A program made the position numbers and the translations under genes. Below the pieces are notes generated by a model, which saw only the letters and a list, made by a program, of their open reading frames with translations, did no database searches and had not been told where the DNA came from. DNA of 64,000 nt from RPQJ01 sp963754125 (GTDB lineage Bacteria; Pseudomonadota; Gammaproteobacteria; Steroidobacterales; Steroidobacteraceae). Numbering within the stretch: position 1 is the first letter of the stretch; every line of letters begins with the position of its first letter. Positions 9,669-18,717 of the stretch are shown one piece after another. The stretch covers positions 558,001 through 622,000 of the forward strand of contig CAVWEX010000001.1 in the NCBI GenBank assembly GCA_963754125.1, given 5' to 3'.

Positions 9669-11138
9669 TCAGAGGTAAGGCGACAGCAGCCGCGTGAGCC
9701 CGTTCCGCAGCAACACCGGCAGCGGCTGCGACTCGAGCTCCGATCGATCCACCGGCCGGGCCACGGCGATCTTGGCATCGATGATCGCGTCGAGGCGCGC
9801 GGCGAGAGCGCGGTCGTAGCACTCGAGGTTGTACTCGAAATTCAGGCGCAGGCTGCGGGCATCCCAGTTGGTCGAGCCGATCAGCGCCCAGGCGCCGTCC
9901 ACCACGAAGAGCTTGCTGTGGTCGAAAGGTGCCGGGCTGCGGTAAACGCGACACCCCGCCTCGAGCAGCCACGGCAGTTGCGGCATCACGGCCCAGTCCA
10001 TCAGCGGCACGTTGCTGCGTTCGGGCAGCACGATGTCCACCGCCACGCCGCGCATGGCCGCCACCTGCAAAGCGCGCAGCAGGCCGTCCTCGGGCAGGAA
10101 GTACGGCGTCACGATTCGCGCGCGCTGCGTCGCCACCGACAGCGCACCCAGGATCAGGTGCGGGAGGTTGTCGAGGTCGCCGTCCGGACCGTCGGGCACC
10201 CCGCGCGCCGTCACCGGACCGCAATCGCTCAGCCGGGCGAACCAGCGCTCGCCGTCGAGGCGCTCACCGGTGGTGAACGCCCAGTCGGCCGCGAAGACCT
10301 CCTGCAGGTCGGCCACGATCGGTCCATCCACCCGGAAGTGGACGCAGCGCACCGGAGACTTCGGGACGCGCGTGTGCCAGTGACCGGCGCGGATGTTCAT
10401 CCCGCCGGTGAAGCCGACGCGCCCGTCCACCACCATGATCTTGCGGTGGTTGCGCAGGTTCGCGTACTTGAAGAGCCGCGGCACGCGGGTCGGAAGGAAG
10501 GCTGCCGCCGGCACCCCCGCGGCCCGCAGCTCGCTCACCATCGTGGGCTTGGTGTAGCGCGAGCCAACGTCGTCGATCAGCACCCGCACTTCGACGCCGC
10601 GATCGAGCGCGCGCGCCAGCGCGTCGCGGAACGCCTGGCCGGCGAAGTCGTTGTCGAAGATGTAGCTCACGATCGAGACGGACCGCTCGGCCGACTCGAT
10701 GGCTGCGAGCTTGGCCGGAAATGCCTCGTCGCCGTCGATCAGCGGCTCGATGCGATTGCCCTCGAGCAGCGGCCGGCCCGTCACCCGTGCGCCGAGGCGC
10801 GCGAGGCCCGCGAATCCGGGGTGCAGCGTCTCGAGCGCCTCGCCCTGCTCCTCGTCGCGCGCCGAGTCGGGCGCGGCGCGTGGCGCCTCCGGTAGTCCGG
10901 CCGCGGCCTTGCGGTCGAGCGCACTCGCGCTGCGACGGATGCGGTTGATGCCGAGCAGGTAGTAGGCCAGTGCGCCCACCACCGGCGCGAGCCAGGCGAG
11001 CCCGACCCAGCCCACGATCGCAGGCACGTGCCGCTTGCGCAGCACCGCATCCACGGTGACCCAGGTCGCACCGGCGACGTAGGTGATCGAGACGAGAACG
11101 GGCCAGAGTTCGCGAACCCAGGCGGTGAAGCCCTGCAT
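9669..11138 (-). CDS. cls: Cardiolipin synthase (phospholipase D superfamily)
   Basis: A 489-residue membrane enzyme that condenses two phosphatidylglycerol molecules (or related lipids) into cardiolipin. Two N-terminal membrane helices (about residues 9-29 and 39-63) are followed by two HKD active-site motifs, HRKIMVVDGRVGFTGGMN near residue 230 and HSKLFVVDGAWALIGSTN near residue 405. The ending RNGLTRLLSPYL is typical of ClsA-like proteins. Length and domain order are as expected, with no frame breaks. It is transcribed alone. Confidence 0.94.
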   Translation of the reverse strand: MQGFTAWVRELWPVLVSITYVAGATWVTVDAVLRKRHVPAIVGWVGLAWLAPVVGALAYYLLGINRIRRSASALDRKAAAGLPEAPRAAPDSARDEEQGEALETLHPGFAGLARLGARVTGRPLLEGNRIEPLIDGDEAFPAKLAAIESAERSVSIVSYIFDNDFAGQAFRDALARALDRGVEVRVLIDDVGSRYTKPTMVSELRAAGVPAAAFLPTRVPRLFKYANLRNHRKIMVVDGRVGFTGGMNIRAGHWHTRVPKSPVRCVHFRVDGPIVADLQEVFAADWAFTTGERLDGERWFARLSDCGPVTARGVPDGPDGDLDNLPHLILGALSVATQRARIVTPYFLPEDGLLRALQVAAMRGVAVDIVLPERSNVPLMDWAVMPQLPWLLEAGCRVYRSPAPFDHSKLFVVDGAWALIGSTNWDARSLRLNFEYNLECYDRALAARLDAIIDAKIAVARPVDRSELESQPLPVLLRNGLTRLLSPYL

Positions 11139-11259
11139 GTGTGAGCGGCGGCGCCAGCGCGGTAAACGAGGGACGCGCGGAGTCTACTCGACTCGGACAG
11201 GCCCGGGCGTGCGCCGGCGCGCCGCGATCAGCGGCCGCATTGCCCGGGCGAAAGTGGAA

Positions 11260-11865
11260 TCAGCGGAAGCGCCAGCCGACCGATACGCCGACCGAGACCG
11301 GGTCCGCAGCGACGAGGCCTTCGGCGCTGCGCAGCAGGACGCCGTCGGCGTCGAGTTCGGCCCAGCGCAGCTCGGCATTCACCATCAGCTGCCGGCTGAC
11401 GCGGAACTCGGCGCCGACTTCGGCCGCGGGGCCGAGCCAGCGGTCGTAAACGCGACGCGTGAGCAAGGTGGGGCCATCGCTGGCGTGGGTGAGGTACCCG
11501 GTCTGGTTGAGTCCTGCTCCGGCATAGGCACGGACGGCACCGCGCTGGGCGAGCGGGTAGCGAAGCGTGAGCAGGTCGGTACCGTCGCGGCGATCCTGCT
11601 GCACGACGAGCTGGGCGGCGTCGGCACCCGGTTGAATGCCCGGATCGATCTTGTCTTGCGACAGTTCGAGGATCCAGTCGGGCTCGTCGCGTCGCGTCAT
11701 CGTGAGCTGGCGGCCGAGAAAGTCCCGCAGCTCGTGGAGCTTCACTTCGCCCTGCTGCCAGAGGTCGCGGACCCACGGGCCGTCGGTTCCCTCGGCAGCC
11801 GCGAGCTCCGGCGCGACGCAGCATGCGAGCCCGCAAACCAGTGCATGAAAGAGTCGTACGGCCAT
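11260..11865 (-). CDS. Predicted outer-membrane beta-barrel-like protein, family unrecognised
   Basis: A 201-residue protein from ATG 11865. The N-terminus MAVRLFHALVCGLACCVAPELAAA is a clear Sec signal peptide with cleavage likely after the Ala run. The remainder alternates polar and hydrophobic residues in short strands (GAVRAYAGAGLNQTGYL, LMVNAELRWAELDADG) and ends in VGVSVGWRFR, a terminal aromatic-containing strand of the kind recognised by the BAM machinery. This suggests a small outer-membrane barrel, but I do not recognise the family. A longer upstream reading exists but lacks a signal and runs through the intergenic region, so it is not chosen. Confidence 0.6.
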   Translation of the reverse strand: MAVRLFHALVCGLACCVAPELAAAEGTDGPWVRDLWQQGEVKLHELRDFLGRQLTMTRRDEPDWILELSQDKIDPGIQPGADAAQLVVQQDRRDGTDLLTLRYPLAQRGAVRAYAGAGLNQTGYLTHASDGPTLLTRRVYDRWLGPAAEVGAEFRVSRQLMVNAELRWAELDADGVLLRSAEGLVAADPVSVGVSVGWRFR

Positions 11866-12148
11866 CTTGCACTCCGCCTGATGTCCGGCAACCCCGCTAT
11901 CCGCATCGGCCGCGTTCGGCCGGTCGTGGACCGGAGGCTTTGCGTCCCCGCCTCGCGACGGGTTTGCCAGTGGGGCCGAACATACGCCACCCGCGCGGCG
12001 AGTGGACGCCCGCGCCCAACCAGAGTGCAGAACTGGGACCCGGGCCACGTCCGGCGTGCCGTGGCGGAGCATTAAGTCGCATCCCGCAAGTCCAGGTGGC
12101 GGCCGCAGCAGCGGGCGCTGCGCGCTGCGACGCGGCACCGATGGGCGC

Positions 12149-12622
12149 TCAGCGGCGCCGTACGTGCAGGTGCTTGTGCGGCGTGGCGTGAGGGGCGCCG
12201 TGCGTGTGGGTCTCGGTGCGCTCCTCCACCGGCACGAGCACGAGCCGGCCGTGGCGAACGCCGCGCTCGGCAATCACGTGGTCGGCGAAGTGGCGTACGT
12301 CGCCGACCGCCCCTCGCAGCACGGTCACTTCCATGCAGCTGTCGTGATCGAGGTGCACGTGCAGCGTGGCGAGGGAGAGATCGTGGTGATCGTGGGCGGC
12401 GCGCGTGAGGCGGCTCGACAGCTCGCGTGCCTCGTGGTCGTACACGTAGATCGCGGCGCCGAGGCACTGCGCCTGCGGCGAGGCTTCGAGCGTGGCCTGC
12501 TCGAGCCCGGCGCGCACGAGATCGCGAATGGCCTCCGAGCGGTTGGCGTACTGGCGGTCTGCCATGAACTCGTCGAGCCGGGCCATCAGGTCGTCGTCGA
12601 GCGTGATCGTGGTGCGCTGCAT
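12149..12622 (-). CDS. nikR: Nickel-responsive ribbon-helix-helix regulator NikR
   Basis: A 157-residue regulator with an N-terminal ribbon-helix-helix DNA-binding domain (TTITLDDDLMARLDEFM) and an ACT-like nickel-binding domain. The square-planar nickel ligands H76, H87, H89 and C95 of E. coli NikR are matched one position later by H77, H88, H90 and C96, within THLHVH-like and DHDSCMEV sequence. A His-rich tail (residues 137-154) is an added feature. It diverges from a TonB-dependent receptor, and the intergenic region holds a close match to the NikR operator 28 bp upstream of its start. Expected role: nickel-dependent repression of uptake, probably with autoregulation. Confidence 0.95.
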   Translation of the reverse strand: MQRTTITLDDDLMARLDEFMADRQYANRSEAIRDLVRAGLEQATLEASPQAQCLGAAIYVYDHEARELSSRLTRAAHDHHDLSLATLHVHLDHDSCMEVTVLRGAVGDVRHFADHVIAERGVRHGRLVLVPVEERTETHTHGAPHATPHKHLHVRRR

Positions 12623-12649
12623 GAACGGGGTCTCCGGGTCACGGCATCG

Positions 12650-12677
12650 GTATGCACTTATTTAGAAGTCGTCATAC
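12650..12677. promoter_or_regulatory. NikR operator (GTATGC-N16-TCATAC)
   Basis: The established NikR operator is the dyad GTATGA-N16-TCATAC. Here GTATGC occupies 12650-12655, followed by exactly 16 bases and then TCATAC at 12672-12677: 11 of 12 operator bases with the correct spacer. It lies between divergent nikR and the TonB receptor gene, in an AT-richer patch that should also contain their promoters, so nickel-loaded NikR could control both directions. Confidence 0.88.
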
Positions 12678-12733
12678 GCCTTGCTAGAGTCCGCGACCGA
12701 GGGTCGGGGCTCGATCTCGAGCGGGAGGCGATC

Positions 12734-14833
12734 ATGGACAACGAACCCGGGTCGCGCAATTCGGGCGTGCTGCAACTTGCCGTGCTCGTGGCGCTGGCGT
12801 TGCCGACAGCGACGCAGGGCTCGGGCATCCCGACCTCGAGCCCGCTCGAGGAGATCGTCGTCACGGCCACGCGGATCGGCCTCATCGGCGAGTCCAGGGC
12901 CGCGAGCGAAGGGGTCGTGCTCGCGATCCAGCTCGAGGGCCGTCCCCTGCTACGCCCGGGCGAGGTGCTGGAGGTGGTCCCGGGACTCGTCGTCACTCAG
13001 CACAGCGGCGACGGCAAGGCAAACCAGTACTTCCTGCGCGGCTTCAACCTCGACCACGGCACCGACTTCGCCACGCGCGTGGACGGCATTCCGGTCAACA
13101 TGCCGACGCACGCGCACGGCCAGGGCTACGCCGACATCAACTTCCTGATCCCCGAACTCGTGGACAAGGTGCGATATCGCAAGGGCACCTACTTCGCCGA
13201 CGAAGGCAATTTCTCAGCCGCCGGGGCCGCGGATATCGTCTATCGGCGCAAGGTCGACGCCGCGCTCGCGAGCCTCACGATCGGAGAGGACGACTACTAC
13301 CGCGCGCTGATCGCGGCCTCGCCGGAACTCGCCGGCGGAACCTTGCTCGGTGCGCTCGATTACTCGACCGCGGACGGCCCCTGGGACCTGCCGCAGGACT
13401 TCCGCAAGGTCAACGGCCTCGTGAAATTCTCGCGCGGCGCCGCGGAGCGCGGCCTCGCCGTCACGGCCATGGGCTACGACGGGCGCTGGGACAGCACCGA
13501 CCAGATCCCCGAACGTGCGGTACACGGCCAGTGCGCGGACATCCCCTTCTGCATCTCGCGCTTCGGCTACGTCGATCCCACCAGCGGCGGCGAGTCGCAC
13601 CGCTACAGCCTGTCTCTGGACGCATGGTCCAACACCGATGACGGCCGCGGCTGGACCGCAAGTGCCTACGCGATGGACTACCACCTCGAGCTGATCTCGA
13701 ACTTCACCTATGCGATCGACCCGGACAACGGCGATCAGTTCGAGCAGTACGACGACCGTCGGGTCTTCGGCGGGCGCTTCGAGTACGTCTGGCCCGCCTC
13801 GTTCACCGGGATGCCCGGGGCCGTGCGCACGGGGGTCGAACTCCGGCGCGACGAGATCGAGCCGGTCGGCCTCTACCTGACCACGGAATCTCGACGACGC
13901 GAGACGGTCCGCCGGGACGACGTCACCCAGACCAGCTACTCGGCCTACGTCGCGCACGACCAGCGCTGGAACGACTGGCTGCGCACCGAGTTCGGCCTGC
14001 GCTTCGATCATTTCGACTTCGATGTCTCGAGCAACCTGGCGGCCAATTCAGGCGAGGCCAGCGACTCGATCGCGAGCCCGAAGGCCACCGTGGTGCTCGG
14101 GCCCTGGAATGAGACCGAGTACTTCATCAATGCCGGTCGCGGCTTCCACAGCAACGACGCGCGTGGCACGACGATCCGTGTCGACCCGACGGACGGCGTG
14201 ACCCCGGTGGACCGCGTCGACCCGCTGGTGGCCGCGACCGGCGGCGAGCTCGGTTTCCGCTCCGGCATCGTCCCGGGCCTGCAGCTCTACGGCGCGCTCT
14301 GGGGCCTCGACCTCGACTCCGAGCTGCTGTTCGTCGGCGACGGCGGCATCACCGAGCCGAGCCGCGAGAGCCGTCGCTACGGCGTCGAGCTGGGCGCGTT
14401 CTGGACACCACTCGACTGGCTGATCCTCGACCTCGACTACGCCTGGTCGCACGCGCGATTCCAGGGCTCGGATCCGGCCGGCGACCGCATCCCCGGCGCG
14501 GTCGAGGACGTCGCGTCGCTCGGTCTTGCGGTCAATCGCAACGACGGCTGGTTCGGCGGTGCGCGCGTGCGCTACCTCGGCGAAGCGCCGCTCATCGAGG
14601 ACAACAGCGTGCGCTCCGACCCGACGCTGCTCGTGAACGTCGAGGCAGGCTACCGCTTCAACCAGCACTGGAGCGCTTTCCTCACCGTGTTCAACCTGTT
14701 CGACCGTGAGGACAACGACATCACCTATTTCTACGAGTCGCAGCTTCCCGGCGAAGCGGCGCCGGTCGAGGACATCCACTTCCACCCCGTCGAGCCGCGC
14801 ACGCTGCGCGCGACCGTGACGGTGAACTTCTGA
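12734..14833 (+). CDS. TonB-dependent outer-membrane receptor, probably for nickel or a nickel complex
   Basis: A 699-residue outer-membrane receptor. It has a signal peptide (about residues 11-29), a TonB box EEIVVTATR (39-47), a plug domain (LRPGEVLEVVPGLVVTQHSGDG, YFLRGFNLDHGTDFATRVDG), a long 22-strand barrel and a C-terminal strand ending LRATVTVNF. The plug has an unusual His pair in MPTHAHGQGYADINF. The substrate is inferred to be nickel because the gene diverges from nikR across a NikR operator. NikR-controlled TonB receptors for nickel are known in other proteobacteria, but no nickel permease or nickel enzyme lies in this window. Cobalt or another metallophore remains possible. Confidence 0.85.
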   Translation: MDNEPGSRNSGVLQLAVLVALALPTATQGSGIPTSSPLEEIVVTATRIGLIGESRAASEGVVLAIQLEGRPLLRPGEVLEVVPGLVVTQHSGDGKANQYFLRGFNLDHGTDFATRVDGIPVNMPTHAHGQGYADINFLIPELVDKVRYRKGTYFADEGNFSAAGAADIVYRRKVDAALASLTIGEDDYYRALIAASPELAGGTLLGALDYSTADGPWDLPQDFRKVNGLVKFSRGAAERGLAVTAMGYDGRWDSTDQIPERAVHGQCADIPFCISRFGYVDPTSGGESHRYSLSLDAWSNTDDGRGWTASAYAMDYHLELISNFTYAIDPDNGDQFEQYDDRRVFGGRFEYVWPASFTGMPGAVRTGVELRRDEIEPVGLYLTTESRRRETVRRDDVTQTSYSAYVAHDQRWNDWLRTEFGLRFDHFDFDVSSNLAANSGEASDSIASPKATVVLGPWNETEYFINAGRGFHSNDARGTTIRVDPTDGVTPVDRVDPLVAATGGELGFRSGIVPGLQLYGALWGLDLDSELLFVGDGGITEPSRESRRYGVELGAFWTPLDWLILDLDYAWSHARFQGSDPAGDRIPGAVEDVASLGLAVNRNDGWFGGARVRYLGEAPLIEDNSVRSDPTLLVNVEAGYRFNQHWSAFLTVFNLFDREDNDITYFYESQLPGEAAPVEDIHFHPVEPRTLRATVTVNF

Positions 14834-14984
14834 GGTTGGGGCCAAGAACGGTTCCAGAGGTCGAGGCGGCTGCTCCGAATTGGGGTGGCCGTGGCTGGCT
14901 GGGTCCGGCGCCTGGTTTGCCGGACGGCGAGTTGCCAACCAACGAGGGCCAGGACACAGGACGAGCATTGGCTATTATCGACCG

Positions 14985-16627
14985 ATGCGTTCAATTGCAG
15001 CCTCGTTCGCCGGCACGGTGCTCGGTCTCTCCATTGCAGTTGCAGACCCGACGGCCACCGCCGCGACGGACGCGGCGCAGATCGCGACGGCCGAGAAGGC
15101 CTTCATCGACTACCTGGATGCCCGCGACGCGGCAGCGTTCGTCGAGTCCGGGGTTGCCATGCGATTCGAGAATCGAGGCCTCGCCGAATGGCAAGTTCGC
15201 GGGTCCAGCGACGCACTGCACTCGACGCTGCGCTGTCGGCAGTGGCGCCTGGCGCACTTGCGGGTGCCGACCAGGACGCGCTCGTGGCGATGCGGCGGTC
15301 GCTGGCCGCACTGGACGCCGACAGTACGACCGGCGTTCAGCAGCACGCCTGTCGCGATGTCGGGCGCAGCGACCTCGATTACGCCGCGATGCGTTCCGCA
15401 CTGGTGGAGTGCTTCGTCGAGCACGGCAATCACATGCGCTACGAGGGGCGCGAGATCGATCGCGGCACGGCCCTGCAGCTGCTGCACATCGTCGACGAAT
15501 CGGCACGTCGCAAGGCGATCTTCGACTCGTTCGGGCCGCTCTGGACCGCGCTCAACGCGCGCAACGACCGCGACAGTCCTTATCGCCGGATGATTGCCAT
15601 GGCGGCTGTCGATGCTGCGAAGCACGGCTCTGAGATCGATGCCGCGGCACGCGCGATCGCCGTCGAGCCCGCAGAGGTCGGGCGTTGGCTGGTTCGGGTG
15701 CTCGAGGCGTGGCGCGACTCGGGTCCCGCGCAGCCGGTCGAGCCCTGGGACTACCGCTACGTGAACAGCGCCGCCAACCGGCGCCTGCAGTCGAACATCC
15801 CGGCGCAGTCGCTCCTGCCAGCCAACGAGCGCTTCTATCGCGATCTCGGCGCGGATCTCACGCTCCTCGAGGTGACCTTCGATCTCGCGCCGCGGCCGGA
15901 CAAGTCGCCGCTCGCCTACTCGGATTTCCTCAGGCGCGGCCGGCAGGTGGACGGCGCCTGGCGTCGGCCGGTGGCGCGCGTCGTCGGCACCTATCCCGAG
16001 GGTGGCCTTTTCTCGCTCAACGAGCTGGTGCACGAAAACGGCCATGCCGTGCACGTGAGCGCGATCCGCACGCGGCCCGCCTACATGGACTGGCCGGATA
16101 CGCTGTTCACCGAGGCGTTCGCCGACGTGCCCGCGTGGAGCGTGCACGAGCCGGCGTGGCAGCGCCGCTACCTCGGGGTCGCCGCACCGGAGTGCGAGTC
16201 GCTGCGGGCGCTCTACGGCAACGTGATGCTCGACGTGGCCTGGTCGCTGTTCGAGATGCGCCTGCTGGAGAATCCGGACGCGGACCCGAACGCGGTGTGG
16301 ACCGACATCACGAGCCAGTACCTGCACATCGTTCCGCATCCCGAACTGCCATGGTGGGCAATGAGGGTGCAGCTCGCGGGTAACCCAGGCTACATGGTCA
16401 ATTACGGCCTCGGCGCCGTGCTGACCGCCGAGATCCGCGAGCGCACGGCCTCGGTCATCGGCCCATTCGACGCGGGCAACGCTCGCTGGTACGAGTGGTC
16501 GAGCGAACAGCTGCTCCGGTTCGGCTCGGAGCTCGACACACGCACGCTGATGACGGCGCTGCTCGACCGTCCCGTGTCGCCCGAGGCCCTGCTGCGCCAG
16601 CTGCGTCGCTGCGAGGCGCCGCGCTGA
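14985..16627 (+). CDS. M3-like zinc metallopeptidase with signal peptide, one frameshift as read
   Basis: ATG 14985 opens a signal peptide (RSIAASFAGTVLGLSIAVA) and continues to about 15200, where the frame changes; the rest reads uninterrupted to the stop at 16627. The zinc-binding HENGHAVH at 16031-16054 is the HExxH motif in the HExGHxxH form of M3 (thimet-like/oligopeptidase F-like) peptidases. A downstream TEAFADVPAW supplies the third-ligand Glu, and a Tyr-rich NPGYMVNYGLGAVL follows. It is predicted to be an exported peptidase that shortens oligopeptides. About 547 residues result if joined. It runs toward the convergent thiolase gene with only 7 bp between stops. M2 or another gluzincin family is possible. 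Confidence 0.75.
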
Positions 16628-16634
16628 CCCGCGA

Positions 16635-17835
16635 TCAGCGCTCCAGCGCCAGCGCGAGCCCCTGTCCCACGCCGACGCAGAGCGTGACGAGCGCGCGCCG
16701 ACCGCGGCTACGCTCGAGCTGACGCAGCGCGGTCAAAGCAAGGCGCGCCCCGCTTGCGCCCAGCGGATGTCCGAGCGCAATCGCACCGCCATTGGCGTTC
16801 ACGTGTTCAGCGTCGTCGGCCAGGCCGAGCGCGCGAGTCACGGCCAGCACCTGCGCCGCGAAGGCCTCGTTGATCTCGATCACGTCGAAATCGGCGAGCG
16901 ACAGACGCAGGCGTGCGAGCAGCCGGTGCGTGGCGTCCACCGGGCCGATACCCATGACGCGCGGTGCCACGCCGGCCGCGGCCATGCCGAGCACGCGTGC
17001 GCGTGGCGTGAGGTTCCAGCGGCGGACGGCCGGCCTCGGACGCCACGAGCAGCGCGCAGGCGCCGTCGTTGATGCCGGAGGCATTGCCGGCAGTGATGGA
17101 CGTGCCCGGCCCGAGGATGGGCGCGAGCGCCGCGAGCCGCTCGAGTGTCGTGTCGGGGCGCGGCTGCTCGTCCACTGCAAGTGCGGTGCCGTCCGATGAG
17201 ACGGGAACTGCGGTCAATTCCTCCGCAAGCCACCCGTCGGCGATGGCGCGGGCGGCACGCTGCTGCGAGCGCAGCGCGCAGGCGTCCTGGTCCTCCCGCG
17301 AGACCTGATGCTCTCGCGCCAGGTTTTCCGCGGTCTGTGCCATCGAGTCCACGCCATGCAGCGTCTTCATCCGAGGATTGACGAAGCGCCAGCCGAGCGT
17401 CGTGTCCTCGAGCTTCTGCTCGCGCGAGTGCGCCGCGTCGGCCTTGCCGAGCACGTACGGTGCCCGGGTCATGCTCTCGACCCCGCCGGCGATCACCACG
17501 TCGGCCTCGCCGAGGGCACAGGCCCGCGCCGCCTGGCCCAGCGCTTCGAGCCCGGATGCACAGAGGCGGTTTACGGTTACGCCCGGTACCGAGGCCGGCA
17601 GGCCCGAGAGCAGCGCGGCCATGCGCGCGACGTTGCGGTTGTCCTCGCCCGCCTGATTGGCGCAGCCGAGGTAGACGTCGTCGACGGCGGCGGGGTCGAG
17701 TTGCGGATGACGCTCCAGCAGGCGCCGGATCGCCAGCGCGGCGAGATCGTCGGCGCGTACCGCGCACAGGCCACCGCGAAATCGGCCGAAGGGCGTGCGC
17801 AGGCCGTCGCACAGATACGCGTGTGTCGTGCTCAC
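16635..17835 (-). CDS. pcaF: 3-oxoadipyl-CoA/acetyl-CoA thiolase, one frameshift as read
   Basis: A roughly 400-residue thiolase reconstructed from two frames. The nucleophile Cys is in NRLCASGLEALGQA, and the catalytic His and Cys segments are GHPLGASGARLAL and the C-terminal TLCVGVGQGLALALER. The start AYLCDGLRTPFGRFRGGL is PcaF-like (beta-ketoadipyl-CoA thiolase), which cleaves 3-oxoadipyl-CoA to acetyl-CoA and succinyl-CoA. GTG 17835 overlaps the stop of the upstream IclR regulator (GTGA). The frame breaks near 17030, at ASEAG, with the downstream frame continuing LTPRARVLGMAAAGVAPRVM. The matching CoA-transferase genes lie on the divergent arm. Confidence 0.82.
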
Positions 17836-18653
17836 AGGGACACCGGGGGCAGGCTGTTGGCAGGCAGGCAGCGCTCGATTGCCGTTGCGGTCGCGCGCAG
17901 CTCGGGCAGCACTTCGCGCAGTGCGTGACGGGCGGCGTCGGCGTGGTAGGGCAGGCTTGCGTTCAGGGCCGCGACCACCCGTCCGTCGCGATCGCGAACG
18001 GGCACCGCGAGCGAGCACAGTCCCAGCTCGAGTTCCTGCTCGACGTAGGCATAGCCCTGGGCGCGGACCTCCGCGACGATGCGTCGCAGTCGTCGCGGGT
18101 CGTTGACGGTGTGCGGCGTGAGGCGCTCCGGCCGGCAGGCGGCGAGCCAGGTCTCGAGTGACTCCGCCGGCAGGCCCGCGAGCAGCACGCGACCCATCGA
18201 CGCCGCATACGCCGGCAATCGCGCGCCGACCCCGAGCGCCACGGTCATCACGCGCCGCACCGGTACGCGCAGCACGTAGACGATGGACTGACCATCGAGC
18301 ACGGCCATCGAGCAGCTGTGGTTGACGCGCTGCGCGAGCTGCTCGATCAGCGGCTGCGCGAGATCGGTGAGCTTGAGCGAGCTGAGGCAGCCGAATCCGA
18401 GCTCGAGCACGCGCGGGCTGAGCGCGTACTCGCGACCCAGCGGGCGGACGTACCCGAGGTGCGTCAGCGTCAGCACGAGGCGCCGCACCGCCGCGCGCGA
18501 CAGGCCGGTGCGCGCAGCGATGCCGGCCAGGCCGAGGGTCTGGTGCTGGGCGTCGAACGCGCTGAGCACGGCCAGGCCGCGGGCCAGCGATTGCACGTAG
18601 TCGCGGCTCTGCTCGAAGTCGTTCGCGGCGGCGCTGGGGTCCCGGCTGGCCAT
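17832..18653 (-). CDS. IclR-family transcriptional regulator (PcaR/PcaU-like)
   Basis: A 273-residue IclR-family protein with an N-terminal winged helix (YVQSLARGLAVLSAFD, LGLAGIAARTGLSRAAVRRLVLTL, LGYVRPLGREYALSPRVLELG) and a C-terminal effector-binding domain (MTVALGVGARLPAYAASMGRVLLAGLP). This subgroup includes PcaR and PcaU, which sense beta-ketoadipate or protocatechuate. It overlaps the thiolase start by 4 bp and diverges from the aminotransferase-to-CoA-transferase genes, so it probably controls both arms. The intergenic region contains a GTGCGCA/TGCGCAC inverted repeat that may be its operator. Confidence 0.88.
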   Translation of the reverse strand: MASRDPSAAANDFEQSRDYVQSLARGLAVLSAFDAQHQTLGLAGIAARTGLSRAAVRRLVLTLTHLGYVRPLGREYALSPRVLELGFGCLSSLKLTDLAQPLIEQLAQRVNHSCSMAVLDGQSIVYVLRVPVRRVMTVALGVGARLPAYAASMGRVLLAGLPAESLETWLAACRPERLTPHTVNDPRRLRRIVAEVRAQGYAYVEQELELGLCSLAVPVRDRDGRVVAALNASLPYHADAARHALREVLPELRATATAIERCLPANSLPPVSL

Positions 18654-18683
18654 TTGACGCGGAGCTTAGTGATTCGTAGCATA

Positions 18684-18717
18684 GTGCGCAATGCGAACAC
18701 TTGTGCGATATGCGCAC
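18684..18717. promoter_or_regulatory. Inverted repeat between iclR and aminotransferase, candidate operator
   Basis: GTGCGCA at 18684-18690 and TGCGCAC at 18711-18717 form a perfect 7-bp inverted repeat separated by 20 bases, inside which TGCGA-type half sites repeat. It sits in the roughly 50-bp divergent gap and runs over the first possible start codons of the aminotransferase gene (TTG 18701, ATG 18710). Binding by the adjacent IclR regulator is inference. Confidence 0.45.
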
